Shown here: piece after piece, positions 44,090 to 55,062 of the stretch | Numbering within the stretch: position 1 is the first letter of the stretch | Layout of the letters: every line of letters starts with the position of its first letter | NCBI GenBank assembly: GCA_963995525.1 | Contig: OZ023205.1 | Span: 55,230,767 to 55,294,766, forward strand | Origin: Escarpia spicata | Taxonomy: Eukaryota > Annelida > Polychaeta > Sabellida > Siboglinidae | Direction: 5' to 3' | Length of the DNA stretch: 64,000 nucleotides | Made by a program: the position numbers and the translations under genes | The notes under the pieces: model-generated | The model's database searches: none | What the model was told of the DNA's origin: nothing | Seen by the model: only the letters and a program-made list of their open reading frames with translations

Positions 44090-46440
44090 TAAAACTGTTC
44101 TGAAGCTGGATATAAATGCGTTTGTTTAAATGCAAGGAGCATAGTAAACAAAAGAAGTGAACTAAACATTATGGTAGTTCTAAGATATTGACCCTCACAT
44201 AATAGGTATAACTGAATCGTGGGCCAACACTGATATATATATCGGCGATAGAAATAAGCCAGAATATTTACTTGTCCGCCGGACATGTAAGTTTTGAAAT
44301 CTACTTATCTGCCAAAATTTTAACTTGTCCGAGTGGTTGTGAAGGGGAATCGAAACTTCGAAAAAAACGTAAAAAGTCTGTCTTATTTTTATGACAACCC
44401 AATGTTCCTGTTGTTTCGTTGCACGTACATCTGAGTGACTTGTGATCAAAAACACAATTTGATTTAATCTTCAAATTTAGAAATTGCAAAATTATATTTG
44501 CAACTATTTTCCGGTCCATTATTCATCATCACGAATATTAAAATTAGACATGTTTCATGATGTATACCAATATTTTAGTGATGTTGATGTGAACGCTTTT
44601 ATTAATAACAAATAATTATTATGATGATAGGAATGAGAAAATTGTTTCCTTGCTATTTGTTTTATAATGTTGCAAAAACTGTTTATGTCTAATATGGTAT
44701 ATATATATATATGTAAATATATATATATATATATATAACATATAACACTGCTGTAAATTTTGGCATCAGTTTGTCATTGAAGATGCCACTCAACCATCAG
44801 GAACACGACCAATGCAAAGCCAGGAAATGTGTCACAAAAATCATAATAAACTATATAATCTGATATTATTTTGTTAAACCTCTATGAACTTCAATATTAA
44901 CAAAGTTCTGTATTTTACAAATGAAGGTAATATTCAATTGATCATCAGCAAACAAACGCATATTTTTTCCTAAATGTTATATTACCATTTCAATGATGAT
45001 AAAACAGTTTTAACAGTGCCTGAATTACATTTACCAGGCAGAAAATAATTTATAGATTTAGTTACGTCGTAGCGCAGACCACCGTAGTTGGCAAAAGCCT
45101 ACATGTCAACGGCGGTTGGCGCCCCGTCCCCGGCCGCGCATCTTGCATAATTCGGTTTCAAAAACTAGCAATTTATGGTTAAAGTAAATGTTACATAGAT
45201 ACAACAACACTTCTGAAATTTTATTAATATTCCATTTATCAACCAGCACCATAGATTTACCGGAGAGCCAGTTACAAGTTTTGAAAATTGTCACTGATCT
45301 GGATCGGCTAACGACGTTCGATGACTTGGAAGACTGCCGAGTCCGTGTGGGTTAGGCGTAATAATGGTTAAAACTATATAATTATTCAAATAACAGGTAA
45401 CGGTACAAAGTCTACTATTTCCAAAGTTCATCAAATATGATCCGTGAGTGGAAGCAAGTTGTACGTCGGCCAAACTGAACGATTTACGATTGTGTGAAAT
45501 ACAGCCTCGATCAACGATGGATGATGCGGGGTCTGTCCGAATGACAGAGCTAGGTCGGTGCGCTCAGCGGATGACCCTGTTAAGGCAGGCACTAAATTCG
45601 GTCGAACACTGACGTACAACACACTAGCGGCGGAACGACAAGACGCCGACACACTAACAAAATTGGAACGCGTGCGATTGCTAGTGAACTTCATTTACGT
45701 TTGAATTTCCTCAAATAAAAAGTTTGCAATGTTGCACACGTCACTATTTAACGTAAATTTTCACTTGTCCACCGGATAACCATGTAGAGTCATTTTACTT
45801 GTCCGGGCCAAAAATCACTTGTCCCGGACAAACGGATAAGTGCTATTTCGAACACTGTATATCAAATGCCGAATTGGGACTGACGGGCTATGTAATGTTT
45901 AAGAAACATTGAATAGGAAGAAGGGAAGGTGGAGTTATTTTATATATATTAAAAAAACTATCCGATGTTATGAAATCAAATTAGAAAGAGAAGGAGATTG
46001 TAAAGAAGCTGTTTTGTGTAACATAGTTGCAGGAAACTCTACGTTAACGGTCGGATTAGTTTATTGAAGTCCAAACATAGGCATAGAAGAAAATGAAAAA
46101 GTACAAACCGCTATAAAGGAATTGAGCAAACAAATAGGATTATATTATTATGGGGGATTTCAACCATAACTCTATACAGAGTATAGGGAGTGGGGACCGC
46201 AACATTTTAGTTTTAGTACAATATAGTTTCCTTTGTCAACATGTGCTAGAACCAATCAGGGGAGAAGATGTGTTATCATATCTAGTTTTGTCATCACGGA
46301 ATGAATTAGTCAAGATATCTGAGTCACTTGGGAGTAGTGATCACAACCAGATACATTTTACCATAAAAGTAAAATCAGAAAGGAATAATGAAAAGCAATA
46401 AAGGAGAAATTTCCACAAAGGAAGATATAATGATTTGCAA
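44090..46440 (+). pseudogene. Non-LTR element endonuclease region, split by a 1.6 kb insertion
   Basis: Left part (44105-44231) reads CVCLNARSIVNKRSELNIMV, then DPHIIGITESWANTDI. The right part (45858-46440) resumes at the next residues of the domain (AELGLTGYVMF), passes GRREGGVILYIKKT and GGFQP, and ends GSSDHNQIHFTIKVKSERN, as in the intact copy at 36.3 kb. Several stops. Homology stops in the N-terminal linker of RT; no RT follows. Confidence 0.8.
44232..45857. mobile_element. hAT-like non-autonomous insertion in the non-LTR endonuclease
   Basis: The right tip read inward is CAGTGTTCGAAATAGCACTT, then ATCCGTTTGTCCG. The left end has GATAGAAATAAGCC then ACTTGTCCGCCGGACA. Both ends are rich in ACTTGTCCG motifs. 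The tips align imperfectly and the target duplication is obscured by a TATATA stretch. No transposase frame. An AT microsatellite lies at 44697-44737. Confidence 0.6.
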
Positions 46441-46608
46441 CGGATTACCAGACTCGACGCTACGGGGATCCATCCGGATTACCGCTATATGTTGGAAAGT
46501 AGGTACACCAGCATTCTGACTTCATGTGGGCACATACTATAATAGTAAAATTGAGCCCAAAAGACATCTTAGTTCGGCTACCGTTTTCTTAGATTTTTCC
46601 TCCGAATT

Positions 46609-46611
<3 letters not shown>

Positions 46612-46648
<37 letters not shown>
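46612..46648. repeat. (AT)n microsatellite
   Basis: Pure TA tract of about 37 bp. Confidence 0.95.
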
Positions 46649-46651
<3 letters not shown>

Positions 46652-47640
46652 CCAAACGCAGTTACCGTTTGGGGACCATATTAGATTTCTATTATGTCAA
46701 AACTCTGCAAGGTGTTACCATTGGAGACACCGGGGATCCCGCGGGAATATTCTGTGATTGGACAACTGACAAGTGATTTTCTGAATCACATGAATGATGC
46801 CCGCATCACGGGTCGAGTGTCAAAAAGTGTGACTCCATGTTTAAATGTAAATAAAGATGAATGTAGCGCAGTTGAAAGTACCAGGTTTGCATGTAGCATT
46901 TCAGAATAGAACTTGGTGTCAATTTAAAAGTGAAATCAGAACGACACAGTGTAAGTTCTAGCAAGCACTGACTTAATCAGTTGCGCAATCGTCAAGCTAC
47001 AAAACAAGTTACGTAGTGCTTACACACTAGTCACTATCAATCAATCAATACAAATTTATTCAATTACCGAGCGACAAGCCGGCAACAATGCTGTAACTTG
47101 CGTAGGTGACATGTTTACGATTCTGAGATGGATTCACGGGTTAAAGCAAAATATTAGAAGCGGGAAAATCGGGGATTGATGTCAAAAGTCAGGGTGCGTA
47201 TTAGTCTACTTTGTTAAAGTCAATTTTTAGCTGCATCGTTACTTGCCGGATAAAAGCATGAACATGGGACCATATATGTAAAATTTCACGGCGAATCCGA
47301 TTAGAGGGGGCTCCTCGTCAGACTTTGTGTCCTTGACCTTGAATTTCAAGGTCAATCGTTACTGAACGTGATGATAATAACGATAATTAATCTCATATTT
47401 TTCAGTACCATCGGTGTTTTTGTACGCATGCATGCCGGATCCAAATCTTGACCGTGAATGTCAAGGTTACATGTCAGTAACCTGGAAATATCATGGTCAA
47501 ATGGCAATGATAGAGAAATTTGTATTCTTCAGCAGGGCGACTGATTTTGTGCATATGTGTAAGCTAATTGTATATGTTGGTGTCTTTTTAATTTCAAGGC
47601 CTACTTCTAACTAGGTCAAATTATTGAACGGGTATTATTA
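46649..47640. other. Unassigned
   Basis: No gene recognised. 47215-47360 is an inverted copy of 49690-49835. Confidence 0.4.
47215..47360 (+). repeat. Inverted repeat pair, left member
   Basis: ACTTGCCGGATAAAAGCATGA, GTAAAATTTCAC and CTTGACCTTGAATTTCAAGG occur as reverse complement at 49690-49835. The pair flanks the fragment at 47671 and the Rex1 element. Confidence 0.75.
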
Positions 47641-47670
47641 GCATGTACATGATGCTGAACTACGGTCAGC

Positions 47671-47907
47671 GTGCACCTTGGAAGACTTGGTCTGAAGTCA
47701 CCGTTTGCCAAGTTAGACGTGGCTAGTCCAGAATTTAAGTTGATGGAGACGTTCGTCATCACAATGTATGACAAGTCAAGTGCAGCAACGTCTGTTAACG
47801 AGGCAAGACGAGAACATTTCACGAAGAGAAACTGCGCCTTCGATCATCTGCCACCAACAGAGGATGCATTGCTGCAAAGGACTTTGGATGGGCGTTCGAG
47901 GATGTAA
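47671..47907 (+). pseudogene. Fragment of an uncharacterised repeat-associated protein
   Basis: A 78-codon frame with ETFVITMYDKSSAATSVNEA, then RREHF and FDHLPPTEDALLQ. I recall a similar signature (MYD..S...SVNEAR...F......D.LPPT.DALLQH) in multi-copy metazoan proteins of unknown function. The frame is cut off after DALLQR and only this core is kept. No function is assigned. Confidence 0.45.
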
Positions 47908-48104
47908 CATGGTCTACTCTTTGGTGAACGCTTCTTGAAGGTATCCAGGCAGGGAGCTTTTGCGGTGTCGATGCAAAAGCGGAAAAGTCTTATGCAGCGC
48001 ACTGCACGTGTTCTAAAGCTGGCCTGCTGTGCACGGACCTTTGCATGTGTTCCTGTGTCGAGAAGTGACAAGTGATTTGCTGGCCCACTGTGCACAGACT
48101 TTTG

Positions 48105-49550
48105 CACATATTCCTGCTTACCTCAATCGTCATGAAGTGCTTTGAGCGACTCGTACTTCGTCCTCTCTTGCAGCATGTTGGGGATCAACTGGATCCCCTC
48201 CAATTTGCGTATAAACACAATTGAGGTGTGGATGATGCAGTTCTCACTCTATGTCATAGTGTGTATACTCACCTGGAAAAGTCGTTTGCCAGGATAGTCT
48301 TTATTGACTTTTCGTCGGCTTTCAACACCATCCAGCCACACATCATGATGACTAAACTTGTCAGTATGCATGTGAACCCACACATCATCTTGTGGGTAAA
48401 CCAGTTTCTTACTGAGCGTACGCAAGTAGTGCGCTATAATGGTGCTGTTTCGAGCTCACTCTTCACTTTCACTGGTGCCCCCCAGGGCTCGGTGATCTCC
48501 CCTGTTCTGTTCACACTTTACACAGACGACTGTCGTAGCAGCCAGGAGAGCGTCAATTTCATTAAATACAGCGATGACACAGCTATCATTGACCTATCCG
48601 GCTCTGATCAAGTGTGTGCGTGCGCTGTAGCTGATTTCACAGTGTGGTGTGACAATCATTTCCTAGACCTGAACGTTCGTAAAACTGAAGAACTCATAAT
48701 AGATTTTAGGAAAAATCCTACTTCTCCCAAGAGACTATTCATTAACCGAGAGTGTGTAAGGAGAGTAGATGAATACAAGTATCTCGGCACTATCATAGAT
48801 GCAAAGCTCACATTCGGTGAAAATACAGCGATAATTAACAGAAAGTGCCAGCAAAAGCTGTATTTCTTACGCAAGCTCAGGTCACTCAGTGTCAGCACAC
48901 ATGTTCTACAAACCTTCTACAGATGCTACATAGAAAGCTCTATTACATTTGGGTTTCTTGTGTGGTACGGCGGCCTGAGTATCGTGCATCGCAACACTCT
49001 GGCACGAACAGTCAGGGTTAGTGGCAAGGTGGTGGGAAAAAAGCAGACCAGTCTAGAGGATCTATACAGGCAACGGGCAGAGAGAAAGGGAAGCAACATC
49101 TCCTCAGACCCGGAACATCCCCTGTTTCCATGCTATAAACTACTTCCTTCTGGCCGCCGCTTTCAACTCCCTCACTGCAAATTGAACCGCACTCGAAACT
49201 CTTTTGTCCCCTCGTCAATAAGACTAATGAATGAGTAACTGAGCATCGTTCCCCTCCATCTCTGCCAGTCTGACACTGAGTGAGCCTGAGATGATTTGTG
49301 AGATGATTTAACTTAACTTTTTAAAAACTGTTGTAATTTATTTAACTTATTTAACATATTTAATTAATTAATTTATTTATTTAACCGATATAACTGTTAT
49401 TACTTTTCTCTTTTAATTTTTACATTGTGTATATTGCATGTACATTTGTTTCATATTTCTTAATATGCTGCTCTACACTCTAAATGAATTTCCCTCACAA
49501 GGGACAATAAAGTATTGTGATTGTGATTGATTGTGATTGTGACAAGTGAT
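48105..49550 (+). pseudogene. Rex1-type non-LTR retrotransposon, 5'-truncated
   Basis: RT text starts near 48130 (VMKCFERLVLRPLLQHVGDQ) and has one stop (TGA at 48223). A long frame then runs to 49238: FIDFSSAFNTIQPH, GAPQGSVISPVLFTLYTDDC, IKYSDDTAIIDL (catalytic SDD), FLDLNVRKTEELIIDFRKNP, EYKYLGTIIDAKLTF and HPLFPCYKLLPSGRRFQLP near the end. These are features of the Rex1/Babar clade. The 3' UTR ends ACAATAAAGTATTGTGATTG followed by GATTGTGATT repeats. Nearly intact over 336 codons, so a relatively young copy. Confidence 0.85.
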
Positions 49551-49689
49551 TATTGTTGGCTTGGGCGAGGAAATAAAAATAAAAATAAATAAAAAATGTC
49601 AAGGTCATATACACACATACATGCACATATACATGCATACATACAGAACTACACACATACATTCGTATATATATATATATATATGTTCT

Positions 49690-49835
49690 GTAACATTTGA
49701 CCTTGAAATTCAAGGTCAAGGACAAAATCTGACGTGGAGCTCCCTCTAATTGGAATCGTTGTGAAATTTTACATATATGGTTCAATTTTCATGCTTTTAT
49801 CCGGCAAGTAACGATACTATCCCTTAGACACCCTA
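49690..49835 (-). repeat. Inverted repeat pair, right member
   Basis: Partner of 47215-47360. Directly beyond it, 49876-49895 repeats AAAAGTCAGGGTGCGTATTA found at 47186 in the same orientation. Confidence 0.75.
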
Positions 49836-49989
49836 CTATATTACACATGATGATATAGACATTGTATCAAAATTTAGCAAAAGTCAGGGTGCGTATTATA
49901 CATGGGGGCATGTTATACACGGAAATTTACGGTAGTCAATTTTTTTTATTTTACATGAATTTGTGGATTACCAGATTTCTAGACGGATT

Positions 49990-50790
49990 ACTGAATTCCA
50001 TACGTTGGTAATCCAATAAAATCTACCCCTGATATATATTAAACAAATGCTTGTACAAATAAACTGATTGTATGTTTCTAATTAAACGGAAAAATATACG
50101 TATTATGAATGCAATTGAAAAATTAAAAATAGTGGCGCCACCAAACAGCAAAAGATAGTGTCACCGAACGAAGCCTGGGTAATCAAGGCTATGTTGTTGC
50201 ATTTGAATAATTCCTTATATTAATTTTTCAAAACTTGATTCACAAATACTAATGGGTGCTTTTAATCCATTTACACTTAAGCTTGTGCAGAGGAGATACA
50301 GCCAATTCCTGACCATAAAAAAATAATTTTGTCAGCATCAGAAAATGACAGGTCTATTTAAAATGGACGTAACTTTATTATTTCCCATTGCACTTTTAAA
50401 TGTGATATTATTAGAAAGCTGATTAAAACAAATTATCTAGTTACATTGGCGAATTTGACGTTTGGTAACAATGTGGGGCGGCATATGGCAAAACATTTTC
50501 CAACAAATTCAAATCACAAATGTGAGTTGTATAGTATCAATTAGTCAAACCCAGATTGAATTAAACAATAGGGCTATAAAGGGCACCTAATTATTGATGT
50601 GTTGGATGAGTGAATTTAGCAAATTATGTACATAATGTTTGAATGGTACATTTTCACATAATGCAGTGTGCAAACATTGAAAAAACAACTTTAAGTTATG
50701 TCCCACCATAAAAAAATACTATTCATTGGAAATTCAATAAAAATATTTAAAGATCTTTTTCCCTGTTTTCATGGAAATGCCCTACTTAAA
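49990..50790. other. AT-rich, no gene recognised
   Basis: Only short open frames; no repeat or exon could be supported. Confidence 0.4.
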
Positions 50791-50792
50791 TA

Positions 50793-51595
50793 TCACATGG
50801 TGGATTTTATTGATTAACCCATCTAAACCTGGGTTTCTAAAAGCGAGGTCATGCTTAATGAATATGTCATGTTTTTTTGAAGATATTACTAAGTGATCAC
50901 CAGTAGATATCATCTACTTAGATTTTCAGAAAACTTAGCAAAGTGCCACATCAAAGATTACTGCTTAAACTAAAGGCCCATGGCATAGGAAATAGTATAA
51001 TTAACTGGATAGAAAATGGCTGATTGACAGAAGACAACGGGTACTAGTTGATGGGGAGGCTTCAAACTGGAAATCAGTTTTGAGTGGGGTGCCACAGTCA
51101 GTACTAGGATCAAAAGGATTAAACGTAATGGAGATAGGCAGCATTTTCAAGATGATCTTGACAGGTTGAACAAATGGTCTGAAAAGTGGCAAATATTGTT
51201 CCATTTTTAGAAATGTAAATGCCTCCACACAGGACATGGGAACAAAGATGTACAATACACATTGGTGGTTACTGTACTACGTACTACTATAAAAGAAAAG
51301 GTCTTAGGTTAACCATTAATGCTGATATAAGCAGTCCGGAATTGCAGCTTCAAAGGGAAATCAAATCCTTGGGTTAATTATACAAAATCTAGCATATTTA
51401 TATATAAGGAAAAAGAACTAATAATACCGCCACACAAAACAATAGTTAGGCCTCATTTAAAATATTGTATACAAACGTGGAGGCCATATCGCAAGAAGGA
51501 CATAGATATGCTAGAAAGAGTACAGAGAGCGACTGAAATGATACTAAAACTGATGGATCTTAGTTATGAAATACGCCTAAAAGAATATGGTTTAA
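50793..51595 (+). pseudogene. Decayed non-LTR copy, part 1 (before nested insertion)
   Basis: Aligned by eye to 37275-38210 of the open copy, starting ATCACATGGTGGATTTT. It includes a deleted RT core (loss between GTGCCACAG and GATCAAAAGG removes FADD) and the C-terminal domain. It stops at GGTTTAA where another element is inserted and resumes at 53046. Confidence 0.85.
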
Positions 51596-51835
51596 AGGTA
51601 ACAAAAACAAGGCATTAGCTAAAATCCATTTTCCACATGTACAGAAAGCTTAATATTGTATGTAACATTTGAGAACATTAAAAAATACAGAAAAATACAT
51701 TTGTAGCATAAATTCGATTTTAAACCCGTCTGTGTAGCGATTCCCGCAGAAAATAAAAATTTAATCAGCTAGGCGATCACATGGTAACTTAACGTCACAC
51801 ATGATTCACACTTGCAGCAGTAGAATATCGGTGTA

Positions 51836-52170
51836 TGAAGGAAGAGTTGTACAATTTATCATAACTGAAATCAGTCAGTGAATTTCTGCCGGCCCTGATA
51901 GCTCAGTTGGTAAACGCGTTGGTTCCTTGGCATTTGTTTTACAATCAGGCGACGCCGGTTCAATCCTGACAGCATGCAAATTATTGATTTTCTTTACATT
52001 TTTGTTGTTGATGTTTTCAAGAAGTAATATAAACCAAATCATTTAGTATGCTATGATGCACTGTTTGTAAATATTTTTTAAATTGTAGTAATTATTTATT
52101 CGCCACAAAAATGAAAATATGGTCATTATATACAACAATGTTTCTAAATTGTATTTATCCAGACAGATCA
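51836..52170 (+). repeat. Inverted SINE-like pair, left arm
   Basis: Reverse complement of 52240-52510. Contains a tRNA-like head. The arm continues through GCATGCAAATTATTGATTTT and GTAATATAAACCAAATCATT to TTATTCGCCACAAAAATG. Confidence 0.85.
51893..51975 (+). ncRNA. tRNA-derived SINE head with A and B boxes
   Basis: TAGCTCAGTTGGTAAACGCG is a good Pol III A box region and GCCGGTTCAATCCTGAC a B box/T-arm. The spacing (about 50 bp between boxes) suits an internal Pol III promoter. The anticodon arm and acceptor do not pair well, so this is not a functional tRNA. Confidence 0.6.
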
Positions 52171-52239
52171 CAATCTGTTTTCACATATATAATTACAATA
52201 TATTACTGTACAATATATTAACATTTAATAAATTATATA

Positions 52240-52510
52240 TCCATTACATTATATTTGTTTGGATAAATAAAATTTAGAAAGACCATATTTTTGTGGCGAA
52301 TAAATAATTACTACAAAAATAAAAATTATTTACAAACAATGCATCATAGTATACTAAATGATTTGGTTTATATTACTTCGTGAAAACATAAACAAAAAAA
52401 GTATAAAGAAAATCAATAGTTTGCATGCTGTCGGGATTGAACCGGCGTCGCCCGATTGTAAAATAAATGACAAGTAACCAACACGTAAATTGTACAACTC
52501 CTTCATATAT
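52240..52510 (-). repeat. Inverted SINE-like pair, right arm
   Basis: Carries the B box (GCCGGTTCAATCCCGAC on the minus strand) but has lost about 54 bp that include the A box: the left arm runs CAATTTATCATAACTG...AAACGCGTTGG, this arm CAATTTACGTGTTGG. So only the left arm keeps both promoter boxes. Confidence 0.8.
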
Positions 52511-53045
52511 CGATATTCTAGTGATATTATGAGATTATACACGTTACTTTCTGTAGCTGGATACGATATATGTTTGCTATGTATGTATATTGGTGTACAT
52601 TATCTCCCGTTGGTTGCATTCGATATAATTATTCTGAAAACGAGCCCAAGCTCAGCGAAACCTAGTCGACTTGTAGGCCCATTCGCATACATTGTTTTGA
52701 ATAAAATTGGATTCGAACCGTAAGATAACTGCTTGTTCCTCTATGATGACTAGTTTTTGTATTGCATAGGAAAATTGCACAATAACTCATTCTGACGCTT
52801 GTTTCGACCCAAAAGCTATACTTGTAAACATGCTCTGAATGCATGGAAAGGGTTGGCCTGATGCGAGTTTGAGTCATAAGTGACATTACATCTCGGCATC
52901 CCGAAAAGCGCGCCAAAAATATCCGGATGTACAGCATAAAATGTGGAATTTCTAATTCATTCAATTTTGTTTGCTTGGTGGACGTGGAAATAGATAGCAG
53001 GATGTAATATAACATGAATTCAAGCAATAGATGTTTTTATTCCCT

Positions 53046-53243
53046 TTAACAACACTAGAAACCAGGAGATTGAGCGGAGATCAGATAGAAGTGTTGAAAT
53101 ATTGAATGGTTATAAAAATATTGATAGCAATTTTTTTCTCAGTTAAAGAGAGGTAGAAGGACTAGAGGACGTGAAGTTATATTAGTAAATGAGCAGTGTA
53201 GAATATATCTAAGAAAGTTGTTATTTTCACAATGGACTGTAAA
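53046..53243 (+). pseudogene. Decayed non-LTR copy, part 2 (after nested insertion)
   Basis: Continues AACAACACTAGAAACCAGGA as at 38205 of the open copy and ends near TTTTCACAATGGACTGTAAA. The 3' UTR is missing. Confidence 0.85.
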
Positions 53244-53439
53244 TGATATTCAATATATATAAATAAATTATTGGATAAATAAGTGCACGAAGCAGTACTC
53301 AAGTTTAATAGTTTGGAAAACTAGTAAACTTCAGTACTGCTTATTGATCGAGGTTTTTTGCAGAAATGCTAAAACATAGCCACATCGTTAAACAGGTAAA
53401 AATGTCAGTATACTGCCAAAGGTATACTGCCAAATTGCA

Positions 53440-53865
53440 TTGCCTGAAGGGGTCAGGACATTGTTGGACTTCCTGCTTTTTCCTGCAAAAAAAAGTGCAG
53501 TATATTTTAGAAAAATGATTTTTTATAATGTTCACTTGCTCTGACATAAGTGCATTTGAGTAGTCAGATTTCTAGATGTGATTGTAGAAGCTGTTGACAG
53601 TACAATTGTGTCTTTCTAGCTGATTTTAATAAGCGGAAGGGTATCTGGCAGCAATTTGGCTAGTTGATACTTTAGCCGGATTACTGCCTGCATCCATTTG
53701 TAAATATTGACGGGTGTCATACATACAGGCATTTTGCAAGAGTTAGAGATATTACATTTTGACTAAACTCGACCAGCATGTCAATGAGATGATAATAACA
53801 GCAGGTGAGAAGTTTACATGGTCGCCAATGGGAAAACTGACAGTGTGCTGACCCCCAATTAAAGT
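53440..53865 (+). repeat. Dispersed repeat family R1, copy 3
   Basis: Near-identical to 43155-43610 except for a small internal loss (TTTAAGAAAC...AACATTAAC). Lies directly upstream of the HNH gene fragment. Confidence 0.85.
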
Positions 53866-53901
53866 CCCTAGCAACGGAAACACGCTACACAGTGAGGCAT
53901 C

Positions 53902-54084
53902 ATGGACGACAGGTTTTATGAAAAATATGCAGACAAAATTAATGAAAATGTGTCTATTTCAACAAACAATCAGTGTATATTGTGGACAGGCTGCACAAAA
54001 GGCACAGGGGTGAAATACGGAGCAGTTAACTGCAAGTTTAGACGTGGCAATAAACGTACCATCATGGCACACCGGTTAAGCTAT
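53902..54084 (+). CDS. HNH/His-Me-finger endonuclease, N-terminal part (interrupted)
   Basis: ATG at 53902 opens MDDRFYEKYADKINE, then CILWTGCTKGTGVKYGAVNC and MAHRLSY, the N-terminal half of proteins with the zinc-binding loop region of homing (His-Me finger) endonucleases, which cut DNA. The recognisable family ends at codon 61 (TAT, 54082-54084). The remaining signature, SHLCHNSLCV, is found 4.5 kb away at 58551 in the same strand and phase. The gene was therefore probably intact before an element was inserted at 54085-58550. Confidence 0.7.
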
Positions 54085-55062
54085 TTAGTGTGCTACTTTC
54101 GCTCGGTACCCCCTCACCCCCAGTGTATATATGATGGCATGTGTTACAGAATTGTTCATGCAGCCCTTTCTCTGTTTGTATAAAGTTACACGAACTATTG
54201 CATAGGTTGGTAATGGGCAATCCAAATTTATTAATTCACAGGGATTGCCACTGTGCACAGACAATATATACAGTGTATTTCGCATCCTGTGCACAGACAG
54301 GTACATAAAGATTACTGATCTATGTACCGCATATGCTATGTACTACAATTTGTACATATATATATAATAATTTTCCATTCTAGCTAGTTAGTGACTGAAA
54401 AAAACCTTGAATGCTGTTATACATATTTACAGCATACGAACTGTCACAGATTTACAATATATAATTCAAGGGAAAAGATACCTCTGTGCATACTGCACAC
54501 CTTCTATATTACTAGCTAGATTATTTACCGCAATTTGCTATATACAAAAGTGGGGGGCTCAAACCCCCTGGCCCCCATGTTCGCATGCGGTGGCCAAAAC
54601 CCCCACTAAAGGGCTGCTGATGACTAATAAAACAAGCCAATTCTAACAAAATGTATTTCCTTAGTTGATGGCTTCAACAGGAAAACCCATCGTCTGCAGA
54701 TAGAAGCAAGTCGGACTCGTGTTAGGTTGTCCCGCTATGCCTGTCCCTCCCCCAACGGAGGGATAGGCCGTCTCACGACCCACCCTCCACCACGAGACGA
54801 ACGAGGCACTACGAGACCGTCCCACCACACTTGACCACTGCATTCTACGACTTGTAAAGTTCAAAGAGCTCAGCTAGCCTTGAAAGTTCGTCCCATTCAG
54901 TGTTGCAGCTCCGTCACATCAGGGGTTGCCGATTGTTGCAGATCTACCGTCCCATTGTGTAGCGACCAGGCGAACTTTTGATTGAATGGGTAGACTCGTC
55001 ATGAAACACAATAGTTACATGTGGTCAGTTGTATGTTGAGTGGCTGGTACATCTTATGTGGC
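54085..55062. other. Non-coding 3' part of the recombinase element
   Basis: Contains TGGGGGGCTCAAACCCCCTG, a short hairpin (54551-54570), and GGGGGCC/GGCCCCC-like text. No split direct repeats matching the other end were found by eye. Confidence 0.4.

Larger units (their letters stand above)
51596..53045. mobile_element. TTAA-flanked insertion inside the non-LTR copy
   Basis: The interrupted retroelement sequence shows TTTAA at the left edge (51591-51595) and TTAA at the right (53046-53049), where the open copy has a single TTTAA. The inserted 1,450 bp starts AGGTAACAAAAAC, and its far end read inward is AGGGAATAAAAAC, a short imperfect inverted repeat (11 of 13). TTAA duplication is the piggyBac hallmark. 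No transposase is visible, so it would be non-autonomous. Confidence 0.65.

Noticed and set aside
44697..44737. Hairpin in AT-rich sequence as a regulatory element
   Set aside because: Simple AT dinucleotide expansion with no further structure.
47186..49895. Single large transposon bounded by AAAAGTCAGGGTGCGTATTA copies
   Set aside because: The two 20-mers are in direct, not inverted, orientation, while the adjacent 146-bp segments are inverted. No consistent element boundary could be drawn.
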